The notes beneath the pieces were generated by a model, which was not told the DNA's origin, ran no database searches, and saw nothing but the letters and a program-made list of their open reading frames with translations. A stretch of 64,000 bases of DNA from Mactromeris polynyma (taxonomy: Eukaryota > Mollusca > Bivalvia > Venerida > Mactridae), in NCBI GenBank assembly GCA_032209605.1, contig JASFXZ010000001.1:25672619-25736618 (forward strand), in the 5' to 3' direction. Positions 12,001 to 24,500 of this stretch are shown one piece after another (within the stretch, counting starts at the first letter, position 1; each line of letters starts with the position of its first letter). A program made the position numbers and the translations under genes.

Positions 12001-13258
12001 CTAATCATATTGTACAACTTTTATTCAAAGCACATGTACAGATGGAAGGGAGACCACTTATACACAAATATTCTTGTCCCTAAACGACAAAATTCGAGAA
12101 ACATTTGTTGTGAGTTCATTATTTTAGATAAAATCAACTATACATAACTGTCACAATGATGATACAAAGTGAATATATCAAGCTTGCAAAATGAGTCTAA
12201 CATCTCTTCCTTAGCTCGCTATCCATCATTGCCACGTCTGGCGTAACATTAATCTACACGTAGCTAGCGCCAAGCATATTTATGTTTACAATAAATTAAA
12301 CATGTTTAGATAACCACTTTCCATTCATACACAAAATATTACATGAAATATAACAGCGACAGAATTGTCTGAGCAATATACAGCAGTTCATTTACCAAGC
12401 AAAGTAATAATAATATCAATCACTGACTTATTTCATACATCAATAAGCTTCAAGTTTCGACCTTATCAACATGGTTTATTCTAGCAGTTCCCTGGGGGCC
12501 AACATAGGCCCCATACTACTCATCCATTTTCCCCAATTTCAAGAAAAAAATCCCCAAAGATATCAGATCACGTTTGAGGGAAAGCATAAACTGACTTACA
12601 AACCACAAACATTCATGAGGCTTCGAGTCAGTTGTTATTAACTGTAGATTGTTTGAAATTTATCATTTTATTGGAGTATAGATAAAAGCATGTGTGTTAT
12701 ACAAAAACCCGCAGACAACATTTCACTGTTGTCTTGCTATCCCGATATATAACACTCTTAGACAAATTTGATGACAACTGTAGCGCTTGTCTAACAAAAT
12801 GGCATCGATAAAACAATGCCGGAGGTGTGTGCAAATACTGCAACACGATTGGCTGATGCGAGCTATCAATCAATGTCTGCGGAAAAGTCAATTGTAAGTG
12901 AACATGAAATACAAACAATGAATTTGTTCTGTGTGTTACTTGTATGTGTTGTTTTTACACTTAATGCCATCAAAAATGCAACAAAAACTAAACACATAGG
13001 TAAAGTGACATTGAAAGGAAAAAATATGTTTTAGTTAACAAATGTACTTTCACAAAAAAAAACGAGCAAAACATGAGCATAATATCACTTCAAAGGAAAT
13101 GCTAGCAAAAGATGTTCAATATGGGCAATACCAGGCGCATAAATCACAAACACTTAAACTCAGATTTAGACTTCAAATTTGAAAAATTTATATTTACCAG
13201 CAATTTGAAATTGTTGTTACTCTCAGTACATTTTTGCCATTTTACAAAAATGTATACA

Positions 13259-13561
13259 CATAGTTCCCACATCTACAATATTTACCTCCCTTGTCCTTAA
13301 TCATCAGCCAGTTTGATAGGCAAAACTGATAATCACTTATAGCAGTAATTCCCAAACATGTGATAATTGAGAAAATACCAAGAGAATTTTCATGTGACAA
13401 CCACTTTTTCTTCAACTTTCTAAGCCATCTGCCCACATGAACATAATGGCCACGTTATTCTTACATCTGATTAGTTATATTCCCTATAAACTTGACGGAA
13501 ACTTCAATATGGCCGACTCTATTGAAAAAGGGAGGTAAATATTGTAAATGTGAGAACTGTC
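13259..13561 (-). mobile_element. MITE family B, copy 1
   Basis: The left end CATAGTTCCCACATCTACAA is matched inverted at the right end by ...AATATTGTAAATGTGAGAAC. Both arms contain ATTTACCTCCCTT or its complement. The interior (ACCAAGAGAATTTTCATGTG, CCACTTTTTCTTCAACTTTC) is the reverse complement of the interior of 53793-54132, so both are copies of one family of about 300-340 bp. It is non-coding. Confidence 0.8.
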
Positions 13562-15214
13562 TATTGTTATAACAACTTAGGAGTAAAAAGAACAATGACC
13601 ATCTTAAGGTCCAAGTCTAACTTACAGACATATAATGTTTATGAATTAAGCCCCTGATTTTAGATTGATGCAAGTTGGAAACTAACATATATCAACATAT
13701 GGATGTAAGGGGAACATGCACAGAAGTCAAAACTACGACCAGCCTCACCTAGACAAATTCAGGTTAATAACATGGAGTAAAATAGTCTGGGAACATACCA
13801 TTTAAACAAAGGCTTACACTACTTCATTTCAGAACAACTATAATATATTATGCATCATACAGGTCAATTTAAAATGTTAATGCTGATAACAATGGAAATA
13901 GGTAAACATATTTGGTCCCAAATCTACATTCTACGGTGGTCAAATAAATTTTAATATGTTTTCCTAATTCAAGGGGTTAAAACAGACCTGGTGTAACGTC
14001 ATGTACACATAAAATGGATGAAATAGTTTGAGTTCAACCCTTGTGACAAAAACTGTACATGTATAATCAAAGCAGTTATTTAATAATGTCAAGAACATGT
14101 GGAAGAGGGTGAACCTTACACAAGCAATATTTTCTGGAAAACCAGTCCGTTAAGTCCTAGTTGAGTGGTTAACATGTGCCCCACCACATACTTGTAACAA
14201 TGACTTACGGATAGTTTTTACGGAGACCAACTTATGTACTAACTGATCCAACATTACTGAACTATCTGGTATCTACACAAACTCACAGACTTTCCTTCAT
14301 AAAACATAAATACTAAAATCCATTTCTTGAATCTTGACACTGATTCCTGTATATGATTAAATTAGGTGAAACAAAACAATATTTATGTATCTCTAATATA
14401 CGACTATAAAACATAAGGAATGTGCTGAAAGGTGACCGACGTCCGTACCGACAGTTTGGAGCAAATCTATAGCAACTGCTTCTATAAAATAACTGAGTTA
14501 CACTAGATTTGTGCAAAGCCCTCGGTCCTATATCCGGTGAAAACTTACATAACACAATAATAACAAAATATAGCATTAACATTAAAATGGCACCCTGCAC
14601 TCGCTAGTTACCCTGACAACGCACGGTCCATGACAACGCATGGTCTAACTACAATAAAACCTCATCAAATACACAGAATAACCTCAATCTCTAAAGATAA
14701 TTACAAGCCAATTAGAACCAGATAAAAAATATATAAATATATATGAGCTTGGGTGCGAGGTTTTCATGTATCGAACATACTCGACATGTAAACAAGTATA
14801 CACCTAAATTGCTAGTATCTAACACACAGAATGTTTTACCCAGTTTTAAATATTTATGCTTGACATGTATATCTTTATTGTAGTAGCTTTTGAATATTAG
14901 TAAGACACATTTATTTCTATTCAAGCCATGTGTATTATAAAATATGACTCATGTATGTTCAAAACATGAGATATCTCACCTATAAAAAATCTTTCTACCA
15001 ATCAATAGAATTTCATATACAATAATAATATGGTACAATATACTTGGAATATTGGTGGTTCAATGATTTCGTTCTTCTTAAATATAACATTCACTTTGCA
15101 AAAACTAATTTGACTATTTTATGACAAATATTAGTCAAAATTTAAAAAGTAAGTATTTCAAAAGCAAGTTACATTAGTTTAGTAGAATTTAAAAAAGAGA
15201 ATATATTTAAAAAC

Positions 15215-15320
15215 AAGAGCACTGCTTGCGGGTACCCGCTCATCTGAATAAAAATTGGACAAAACAGGGGGCATAATTCAAGCAAATTTCATCTCCAGTG
15301 AAGATTTAGATGCAAACTAA
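15215..15320 (+). repeat. Dispersed repeat fragment
   Basis: AACAAGAGCACTGCTTGCGG, GGTACCCGCTCATCTGAATA and GGGGGCATAATTCAAGC resemble the start of an interspersed repeat common in bivalves (from memory). It lies in the putative 3' UTR or downstream region of the phosphotransferase gene. Confidence 0.4.
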
Positions 15321-15507
15321 GTAAGACTACTCAGAGTACTGTAGTTATACAATTAACTGAATTTTAACATAAAAGTGCTAACAATAACTCATCATGTGAG
15401 CTCTCAAGAAAATAAATAATAAAAACCATGACAACCACACATCTTGGCTCATACGATTTTTCACAATGTATTTGAATGGAAGATGAAAACGCAGCACAAT
15501 GAAGTGC

Positions 15508-18500
15508 TCACTTTGTTTTACGCCCGTTTGATGACATTCCTGTCTGTTCAGGTTTTCGGGTAATATCAAAACAATAAATATTTAAATGAGCACAGATTTC
15601 CTTGCAAATGTTCACACTGTATCTAGCCCAGTCTTGAGTGCTGTATATCTGCAAAGAGAGAAAACAATACTTCAGTCCCTGACTCCCTTTTCTTTCTCGG
15701 GACTCCAATTTTCAACTTACTGTGCATCCCTGGGACCCCTAAAATAAACTTCTTTAAAGTATCAACAGTATATCTCGGACCCTACAAATTTATTAAAGAC
15801 CCATAATTTGTCAAACACAAGGGTCCAAGGACCCCTAGCAGACAAATCCTAGGGAATACCCTGCTTATATGCACAGTGCAATCATTTCCAGAGTGGCCCT
15901 CTCTTCAGCAACAACCTCTCTCAAACAACAAAATCAAGATTTTTTTGTAGCAAGAAGTTACAATCCAATCAACATCTCTAGAGCAATTACCTCTCCACAA
16001 CAGAAAAAAGTTAAAAAATCAATGTCTTGTCCTATATATGAGGTGGCTGCACACTCAATATTGCACTACGAGCTTAACTGCTATATATATATTTCTACGT
16101 CAGCATAATCAGTCAATCTTACACTGACACTCGTTTATCTTCCCCATTCTCTCCTTGCACAAACATGATAGCACAGTAAAAGAATTAGTACAGTCAACTC
16201 TTATGTTATACTGACATTCGTTACAATGTAATATTCATTTAACAACACAAATTCGATGGGAACGAATCAGCTTATTAAATTTTGATGAAATTCAATACAA
16301 CAACGTAAATCCAAGGAACAAACATGGTTGTTATAACGAGAGTTGACTGTACTGCTAAGACCTATTGCCATAGCGATTCAGGTTCCCGCTAGGACTTAAC
16401 AGTAATATGAACACATGACTACTTACAAATACAATCCACAAGAGAAATCCTTCAGGGATTTTAGAGTTGAAGTACTGATTCATGAACAACATCATAGGAC
16501 CAACTAGACTCCAATCTAACAGGTGCATCTCACTCTTTGTCATGTGAGCCACCTACAACACAATATAACATATATCTCTATGAAGACAAAAATAAACTAT
16601 GCAACAAAATGCATACAGTTTGATTTCAATTTTAAAGTTATTTCTGTAATTCAAAATCCGACTAAAAACCATTTCATCAGTGTTTACTTTTTCCAGTTTC
16701 TTTAGGGTTTAGCCATGTTCAAGGTGTTTTCAAGACAAGTATTAGATTCAAGGACTATTCAAGGCCAGAATGAACCCTGTTCCATCATCTGTGACCTTGA
16801 CCTAGTAGATAAAGATATGACCCTTACACATGACATGCCCTCTTATCAACCTCCACATTTGTCTAAATGTTCATTGGAAATGTATCTCAGACAGATGAAC
16901 AAAGTAACGATATTTCAACTAACTGCAGAACATTTTAATGGGTGTATAGAAAATGACGGTCTAAGTAATATTCATCTTAATGATAATGTAAGGGAAGTAA
17001 ATCTTGTATGCTTGATTATATTGTAAGGGAGATAATTTGACTCTCCTATTGGAGGATGTGTTTAGTGTGTTGCAATAAACAATTAAAGGAGATTAGACTT
17101 TAACAATATACTTACCACTAGGCTATTTGTAATTTTGGAAGCAACCAAGCCAAAACTGATAATGTATAAACAAGGTTGATCAAAATATATTGAAGTCTTT
17201 GTTGCTATTATAACTTGTAGAATGATCACTAATCCTATAGGTATAATAGGAAATATAGTACTGGAACCCTGAAATAGATCATTATAATTGTAAAACAGTA
17301 GACAAAATTTAATCTTAAAGGTAGACCATCACAGACATTAACCTATCTTAAAGGTAGATCATCATAATTGTACATTATACAATGCCTGTACAAAGCTAAC
17401 TGTATCAAAAAACTTCGCAAACATATGTTACCAATATTAATGCTACATGTATTAATTTGTAAATCAAGTTTTTTTTACATGTAACAGCTAAATATGTACA
17501 AAATATCAATTGGTCGAGTCTACCTTGAGTGCAGGAGACTGTGGGTTTGATTTCCCTGCAGTTTCTAATCAAAGATGCAGAAAATAGCTCCCTGACTTGG
17601 CACTCAGTATGTGGAGCACCAGGATATAAATATTACTAGTATCTGTTAGTAGAATACCGAGTTGATCACACAAGAACTTTGTAGCTCATGTTACTTAGTT
17701 GATCATATGTGACGTAAATTAAGCGCTTGAGTTTAAATTGCTTTTCCTCAACAAAATAACAAGACAGACCCATATACTTACTGCTACAGTTGATTTATTT
17801 TTTCCTACCCCACCTTGTAGTATAACATACGATGATTTATAGATGAAATAAAGTGATGGACCCAAGCTTCCTATCACACTGACATATCGCAGTGGGATAC
17901 CTAGTATTGGTAACTGAAAACATATAATATAAACAATGACATAAAAACTGAACCAATATGGTTTTTTTCCAAATTGTACTGTTGGAATGGCTGTACCCTA
18001 TGTATGTACTGTTGGGGTGGCTGTATCCTATGTATGTACTGTTGGGGTGACTGTATCCTGTTTGTACTGTTGGGGTGGCTGTACCCTATGTATGTACTGT
18101 TGGGGTGGCTGTACCCTATGTATGTACTGTTGGGGTGGCTGTACCCTATGTATGTACTGTTGGGGTGGCTGTACCCTATGTATGTACTGTTGGGGTGGCT
18201 GTACCCTGTTTGTACTGTTGGGGTGGCTGTACCCTATGTATGTACTGTTGGGGTGGCTGTACCCTATGTATGTACTGTTAGGGTGGCTGTACCCTGTTTG
18301 TACTGTTGGGGTGGCTGTACCCTATGTATGTACTGTTAGGGTGGCTGTACCCTATGTATGTACTGTTGGGGTGGCTGTACCCTATGTATGTACTGTTGGG
18401 GTGGCTGTATCCTATGTATGTACTGTTGGGGTGACTGTATCCTGTTTGTACTGTTGGGGTGGCTGTACCCTGTTTGTACTGTTGGGGTGGCTGTATCCTG

Positions 18501-21500
18501 TTTGTACTGTTGGGGTGGCTGTACCCTATGTATGTACTGTTGGGGTGGCTGTACCCTATGTATGTACTGTTAGGGTGGCTGTACCCTATGTATGTACTGT
18601 TGGGGTGGCTGTACCCTATGCATGTACTGTTGGGGTGGCTGTACCCTGTTTGTACTGTTGGGGTGGCTGTACCCTATGTATGTACTGTTAGGGTGGCTGT
18701 ACCCTGTTTGTACTGTTGGGGTGGCTGTATCCTGTTTGTACTGTTGGGGTGGCTGTACCCTATGTATGTACTGTTGGGGTGGCTGTACCCTATGTATGTA
18801 CTGTTGGGGTGGCTGTACCCTATGTATGTACTGTTGGGGTGGCTGTACCCTATGTATGTACTGTTAGGGTGGCTGTACCCTATGTATGTACTGTTGGGGT
18901 GGCTGTACCCTATGTATGTACTGTTGGGGTGGCTGTACCCTATGTATGTACTGTTGGGGTGGCTGTACCCTGTTTGTACTGTTGGGGTGGCTGTACCCTA
19001 TGTATGTACTGTTAGGGTGGCTGTACCCTGTTTGTACTGTTGGGGTGGCTGTAGCCTATGTATGTACTGTTAGGGTGGCTGTACCCTGTTTGTACTGTTG
19101 GGGTGGCTGTACCCTATGTATGTACTGTTAGGGTGGCTGTACCCTGTTTGTACTGTTGGGGTGGCTGTATCCTGTTTGTACTGTTGGGGTGGCTGTACCC
19201 TATGTATGTACTGTTGGGGTGGCTGTACCCTGTTTGTACTGTTGGGGGTGGCTGTACCCTATGTATGTACTGTTGGGGTGGCTGTACCCTATGTATGTAC
19301 TGTTGGGGTGGCTGTACACTGTTTGTACTGTTTGGATGGCTGTACCCTATATATGTGCTCCACTTAATCATTCATTTTATTAGTTTGTGGCATATTGAGA
19401 GATATTCTCTATATTTGTGTTGTGTTAATTTCATACAGTTTTACAGACAAAAAGCCAAATAACAGTCATGGACCATAGCATCAGAAGTCAACGCCTGTCA
19501 CCAAGTCAAGAGCCTTCACCAAGTCAAGGGCTGTCACCAAGTTAATGGCCGTTACCAAGTCAACAGCAGTCACCTAGTCAAAGGCTGTCACTAAATCACT
19601 GGCAGTCACCATGTCAATGGCATTCACCAAGGACATATTATTTCAGTAATCAGAATCAATTTCAAAAATATTTTAGCAAATGATTTGATAAGGGCCAAAT
19701 TAACTTACCATGTTATCAAAAAATCCTGGTGATATTGCACACATTGTATATACAAATATAACTATAAATTGTCCCTCTGTTACATCCACTCTGGAATATA
19801 ATATACGGTATACAATATACACCCTCAGTTGTGGTAACAACAAAAATATACAGTAAAATGCCTATGAACTTCAATAATTGCAAGGTGAAAAATAAATATG
19901 TATGTGCTATTTCAGTGAATGATTATACGAAAAGGCCCACTATCAACAATTTTTTTCAGTTTAATTTAAATGTGTTTATTTTACATTGATTATAAGAGTT
20001 TCAATAGTTATTGATCGGGAACCTTTTTTTCAAACAGACTGAGTGAAAGACGGACAGACATGGGTATCGCTTGATGCCACATTGCCAATTCCATTCTTCC
20101 AATGGCGGCGTCATAAAAAATAAAATGATCAAATAAAGAAATGGTTTTGCCTTCACTATAACCCGGGAAATTATACTCGGGAAATATTGTGAGTAATAGT
20201 GCAGAAAATCCTCATCTTAAATGTGTATACTCGACAAAATATCTAAACTCTCAAAAGCGTGTATTTTGCTAGATGTATGTGTGCTTATATGTTCAAAGTA
20301 TCCTGAAACTCTTGCTACAAAATCAGGGGTGTCAACAGAGCCAAATCTCCAATCCTGAAATCTAAGTGGCGGTCTTTCCAGTCCTGTCTGCGAAAATAGC
20401 AGATTCACTCCTGTCATCAGATTGATATTGATCCGAAAATCTGATTTCTGGGGCTCTGAATCCAGATTTTAGGATTAATCCTGAATTTTGACACCCCTGC
20501 AAAATGAAAATGAATACTTAAAAAACCATCAACTTTAGATTTTGAGAAGAAAGCTGGTAACATTATAACATTATACAATATACTTACTTGCCAAACTTTA
20601 ATATTCCTGTAACATATGTTGTCCAATGTGCCATGTAAAAACAGATGACAGACATACACATCATAAACAATAGAACCATTGGATCTTGTCCTAGCTTCAG
20701 TGATATACAACATCCTAACATCACAAACACTGTAATATACACAAATATACATGAGTACTTTAATTAACACTATTCCAGAGTGAAGAATAATTGAAATATT
20801 ATGGCTCCCTTTTCTTTCTAGGAACTCCCATTTTCAACTTACTGTGCATCCCTGGGACCCCTAAATGAAACTTTTGTCAAGTACAAACTGCATATCAGTT
20901 CTGCAACCCTATACATTTACTAAGGACCGCCAATTTATCAAACACGAGGACCCCTAGCTGAAAAGTCCTAGGGAAAACCCTGTAAACTAGATGTGTACAT
21001 AGTACATGGATGCCACCACTTTCGGCTTTTCAAGCGTTACTGATTGGAAACCAATTTTTTTAAGTAAAAAAGGGCCATAACTCTTTCAAAAATCCTATGC
21101 TTATGTGTCCAATATGAATTGAATCTATTCATCCTTTAAAGAGTTACTGAACCAATGTTTTGTGTGGATGGACACATGGACTAAATGGGTTCTGAGACAG
21201 TTTTACAGGTATACCAACTGGATTTTGGGATAGTTTCATATAATGATGTTTTCCTGATTTCACAATGTTTACCAAACCTGGTGCCCAGTCAGTTCAAGGC
21301 GAAATACTTCGTGATAAATAAGGGTAATTATCACAGTATTCAATCAAACTGTAAGTGGTCACAAGTGGTCAAAGTGTGATAATAACTGATAGTACTAAAT
21401 GTATCAGTAAATACCACAATGTCTAAATATTACACACTGGACTTATATACATTACAAAGCCCTACATTAACATACACTGTAATTGGTCACTTTCAAATTA

Positions 21501-24500
21501 GTCTGACAATTTTCACCAGGTAATACTGACTATTTGTATAGTTTATAAAAATTAACCCGATACTGATCATAATGCATGCATATATTACATGGCTTACAGG
21601 GCTATTACGCAGAATACATCAGTGTTCATGAGCCAATTCTGCATTACAGGGTTTTTCCCAAGATTTTTCAGCTAGGGGTCCTTGGACCCTTGTGTTTGAT
21701 AACTTGAGGGTCCTTATTAAATTTGTAGGGTCCCAGATATGCAGTTTATACTTGACATAAGTTTATTTTAGGGGTCCCAGGGATGCACAGTAAGTTGAAA
21801 ATGGGAGTCCCTAGAAAGAATAGGGAGTCAGGGACTCAAGATTTCTGTGTCAGGGAAAACTCTGCATTATCAGTCATTTTTGTAGTAAATAGTAAATCAT
21901 GTGCATATTCTTAATACTAAACACACAGAAACCCCGAAGATAAATATTGACAACTGTGAAATTACGCTAATAGAGAGGTCAAGAGGATGGGCTAAATTCA
22001 TTGTTACAAATTATATAGATCCAGCCATAACTATATAGGTCAGATGGATTTGGACAAGAGGATTTTCAAAGTTTTCAGTTTTAAAATCTTTTTTTAGCTC
22101 GTTCGACCTATCAGAACGGTTTATGCAAGTTAGAAAGAGGCCCGCCCAAGACTGACCGTGAGACTTAACAGGTTAAAAAACAAGGCTAACTGTGAGACTT
22201 GACAGGTAAAAAACAAGGCTAAACGTGAGACTTGACAGGTTAAAAAACAAGGCTAACTGTGAGACTTGACAGGTAAAAAACAAGGCTAACTGTGAGACTT
22301 GACAGGTAAAAAACAAGGCTAAATGTGAGACTTGATAGGTAAAAAAACAAGGCTAACTGTGATACATGTACTTGACAGGTAAAAAACAAGACTAACTGTG
22401 AGATTTGACAGTTAAAAAATGTTTATTTATGTGTATTGATCTATTTTTCTCAACCTACACTCCTAATGCAGAGTCAATGGACCCCAAGTTAAACATATGT
22501 TGACATGATAATGACTACACTTTATATGTACACATGAGTAACTGATTGATTGTACAGCGTACTTTGTATTGTGTGCTTGACATTGCACATGTGATCTTGT
22601 TATTTCCAGACCTCTATCAACTTGAGGACATTCCCTCTTAAGATGAACCAAATATTATTAATTGATATCACAACATCATAAATCAATAGCTTGGTGGAAA
22701 TTTACAAGTGACATTTCATGTTTGCCAATATGCTACATTAAGTAAATGCTGCTTTACATTAAGAGATATGTGAATCAAACAAATACAGACATCATACATC
22801 AAATACATTCTTACAATATCTGAGATGTGCTGGGATACGGTCAACTCTCCACTAAGAAAACTCGCTACCAATTATTTTACCGACAACTCTCCATTAAAAC
22901 TCGCTACTAATGTTTTTACCGACAACTCTCCATTAAAACTCGCTACAAATGTTTTTACCGACAACTCTCCATTAAAACTCGCTACTAATTTTTTTACCGA
23001 CAACTCTCCATTAAAACTCGCTACAAATGTTTTTACCGACAACTCTCCATTAAAACTCGCTACTAATGTTTTTACCGACAACTCTCCATTAAAACTCGCT
23101 ACAAATGTTTTTACCGACAACTCTCCATTAAAACTCGCTACTAATGTTTTTACCGACAACTCTCCATTAAAACTCGCTACAAATGTTTTTACCGACAACT
23201 CTCCATTAAAACTCGCTACCAATTATTTTACCGACAACTCTCCATTAAAACTCGCTACTAATGTTTTTACCGACAACTCTCTTCCATGAAAACTCTGTAC
23301 CAATTTTTATACCGACAACTCTCCACCATGAAAACTCTGTACCAATTTTTATACCGACAACTCTCCACCATGAAAACTCTGTACCAATTTTTATACCGAC
23401 AACTCTCCACCATGAAAACTCTGTACCAATTTTTATACTGACAACTCTCCACCATGAAAACTCGCTACCAATTTTTATACCGACAACTCTCCACCATGAA
23501 AACTCGGTACCAATTTTTATACTGACAACTCTCCACCATGAAAACTCGCTACCAATTTTTATACTGACAACTCTCCACCATGAAAACTCGCTACCAATTT
23601 TTATACCGACAACTCTCCACCATGAAAACTCGCTACCAATTTTTATACTGACAACTCTCCACCATGAAAACTCGCTACCAATTTTTATACCGACAACTCT
23701 CTACCATGAAAATTCGGTAATAATGATTTGACCAACAACTAGCCACCACTACAGGACAACTCACATGTGAGAGCTGCATAATATAGACAACGGGTGGTAT
23801 GAGATTGTAGATACGACTTAGATTACTTCAGGAACGTTGTCTATACAATATAGACAATTGAAATAGAGGCTGCTGTTTGGATAGATTGCTACGAGTGTGG
23901 TCTGATAGAAATTAAGAAGCAGTTTTTCCAGCCCTTACCTGTAGACAATGAGTCACATCCATGATCAAACAGTTCACCGAGTGGTGTGTTAGATTTTGTT
24001 CTCCTAGCTTGTTTACCATCTATAGCATCCAATGATTGATATATAAACAACCCTACAGCACAAAATAAATATACCCATCTTGGTGCCTGCAATATAAAAC
24101 ATAGAATACTTTAATATGTTAAATATCAACTGCTACATGATTAACCCCCTTATTTCACTGCTACATGATTAACCCCCTTATTTCGCTGCTACATGATTAA
24201 CCCCCTTATTTCACTGCTACATGATTAACCCCTTATTTCACTGTTACATGATTAACCCCTTATTTCACTGCTACATGAGTAACCCCTTATTTCACTGCTA
24301 CATGATTAACCCCTTATTTCACAGCTACATGATTAACCCCTTATTTCACAGCTACATGATTAACCCCTTATTTCACAGCTACATGATTAACCCCTTATTT
24401 CACAGCTACATGATTAACCCCTTATTTCACAGCTACATGATTAACCCCTTATTTCACAGCTACATGATTAACCCCTTATTTCACAGCTACATGATTAACC

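Larger units (their letters stand above)
7441..15507. other. Long gene-poor stretch downstream of the CEPT gene
   Basis: About 8 kb without a recognisable coding exon on either strand. Short open frames here lack conserved motifs and splice context. It holds the 20-bp minisatellite, dispersed-repeat fragments (around 8865-9065 and 15215-15320) and a 303-bp MITE. The 3' UTR of the phosphotransferase must lie in its right part, but I could not fix a poly(A) site. Confidence 0.5.

Noticed and set aside
17974..19462. Series of overlapping open frames of 68-234 codons
   Set aside because: All are produced by the 30/28-bp minisatellite inside a CEPT intron. They have periodic composition and no start or splice context.
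22825..23731. Repeat-protein-like frames ([13 protein letters not shown] and [14 protein letters not shown] units)
   Set aside because: They translate intronic 39- and 42-bp tandem arrays between verified CEPT exons. Open frames on both strands show they are artefacts of period.
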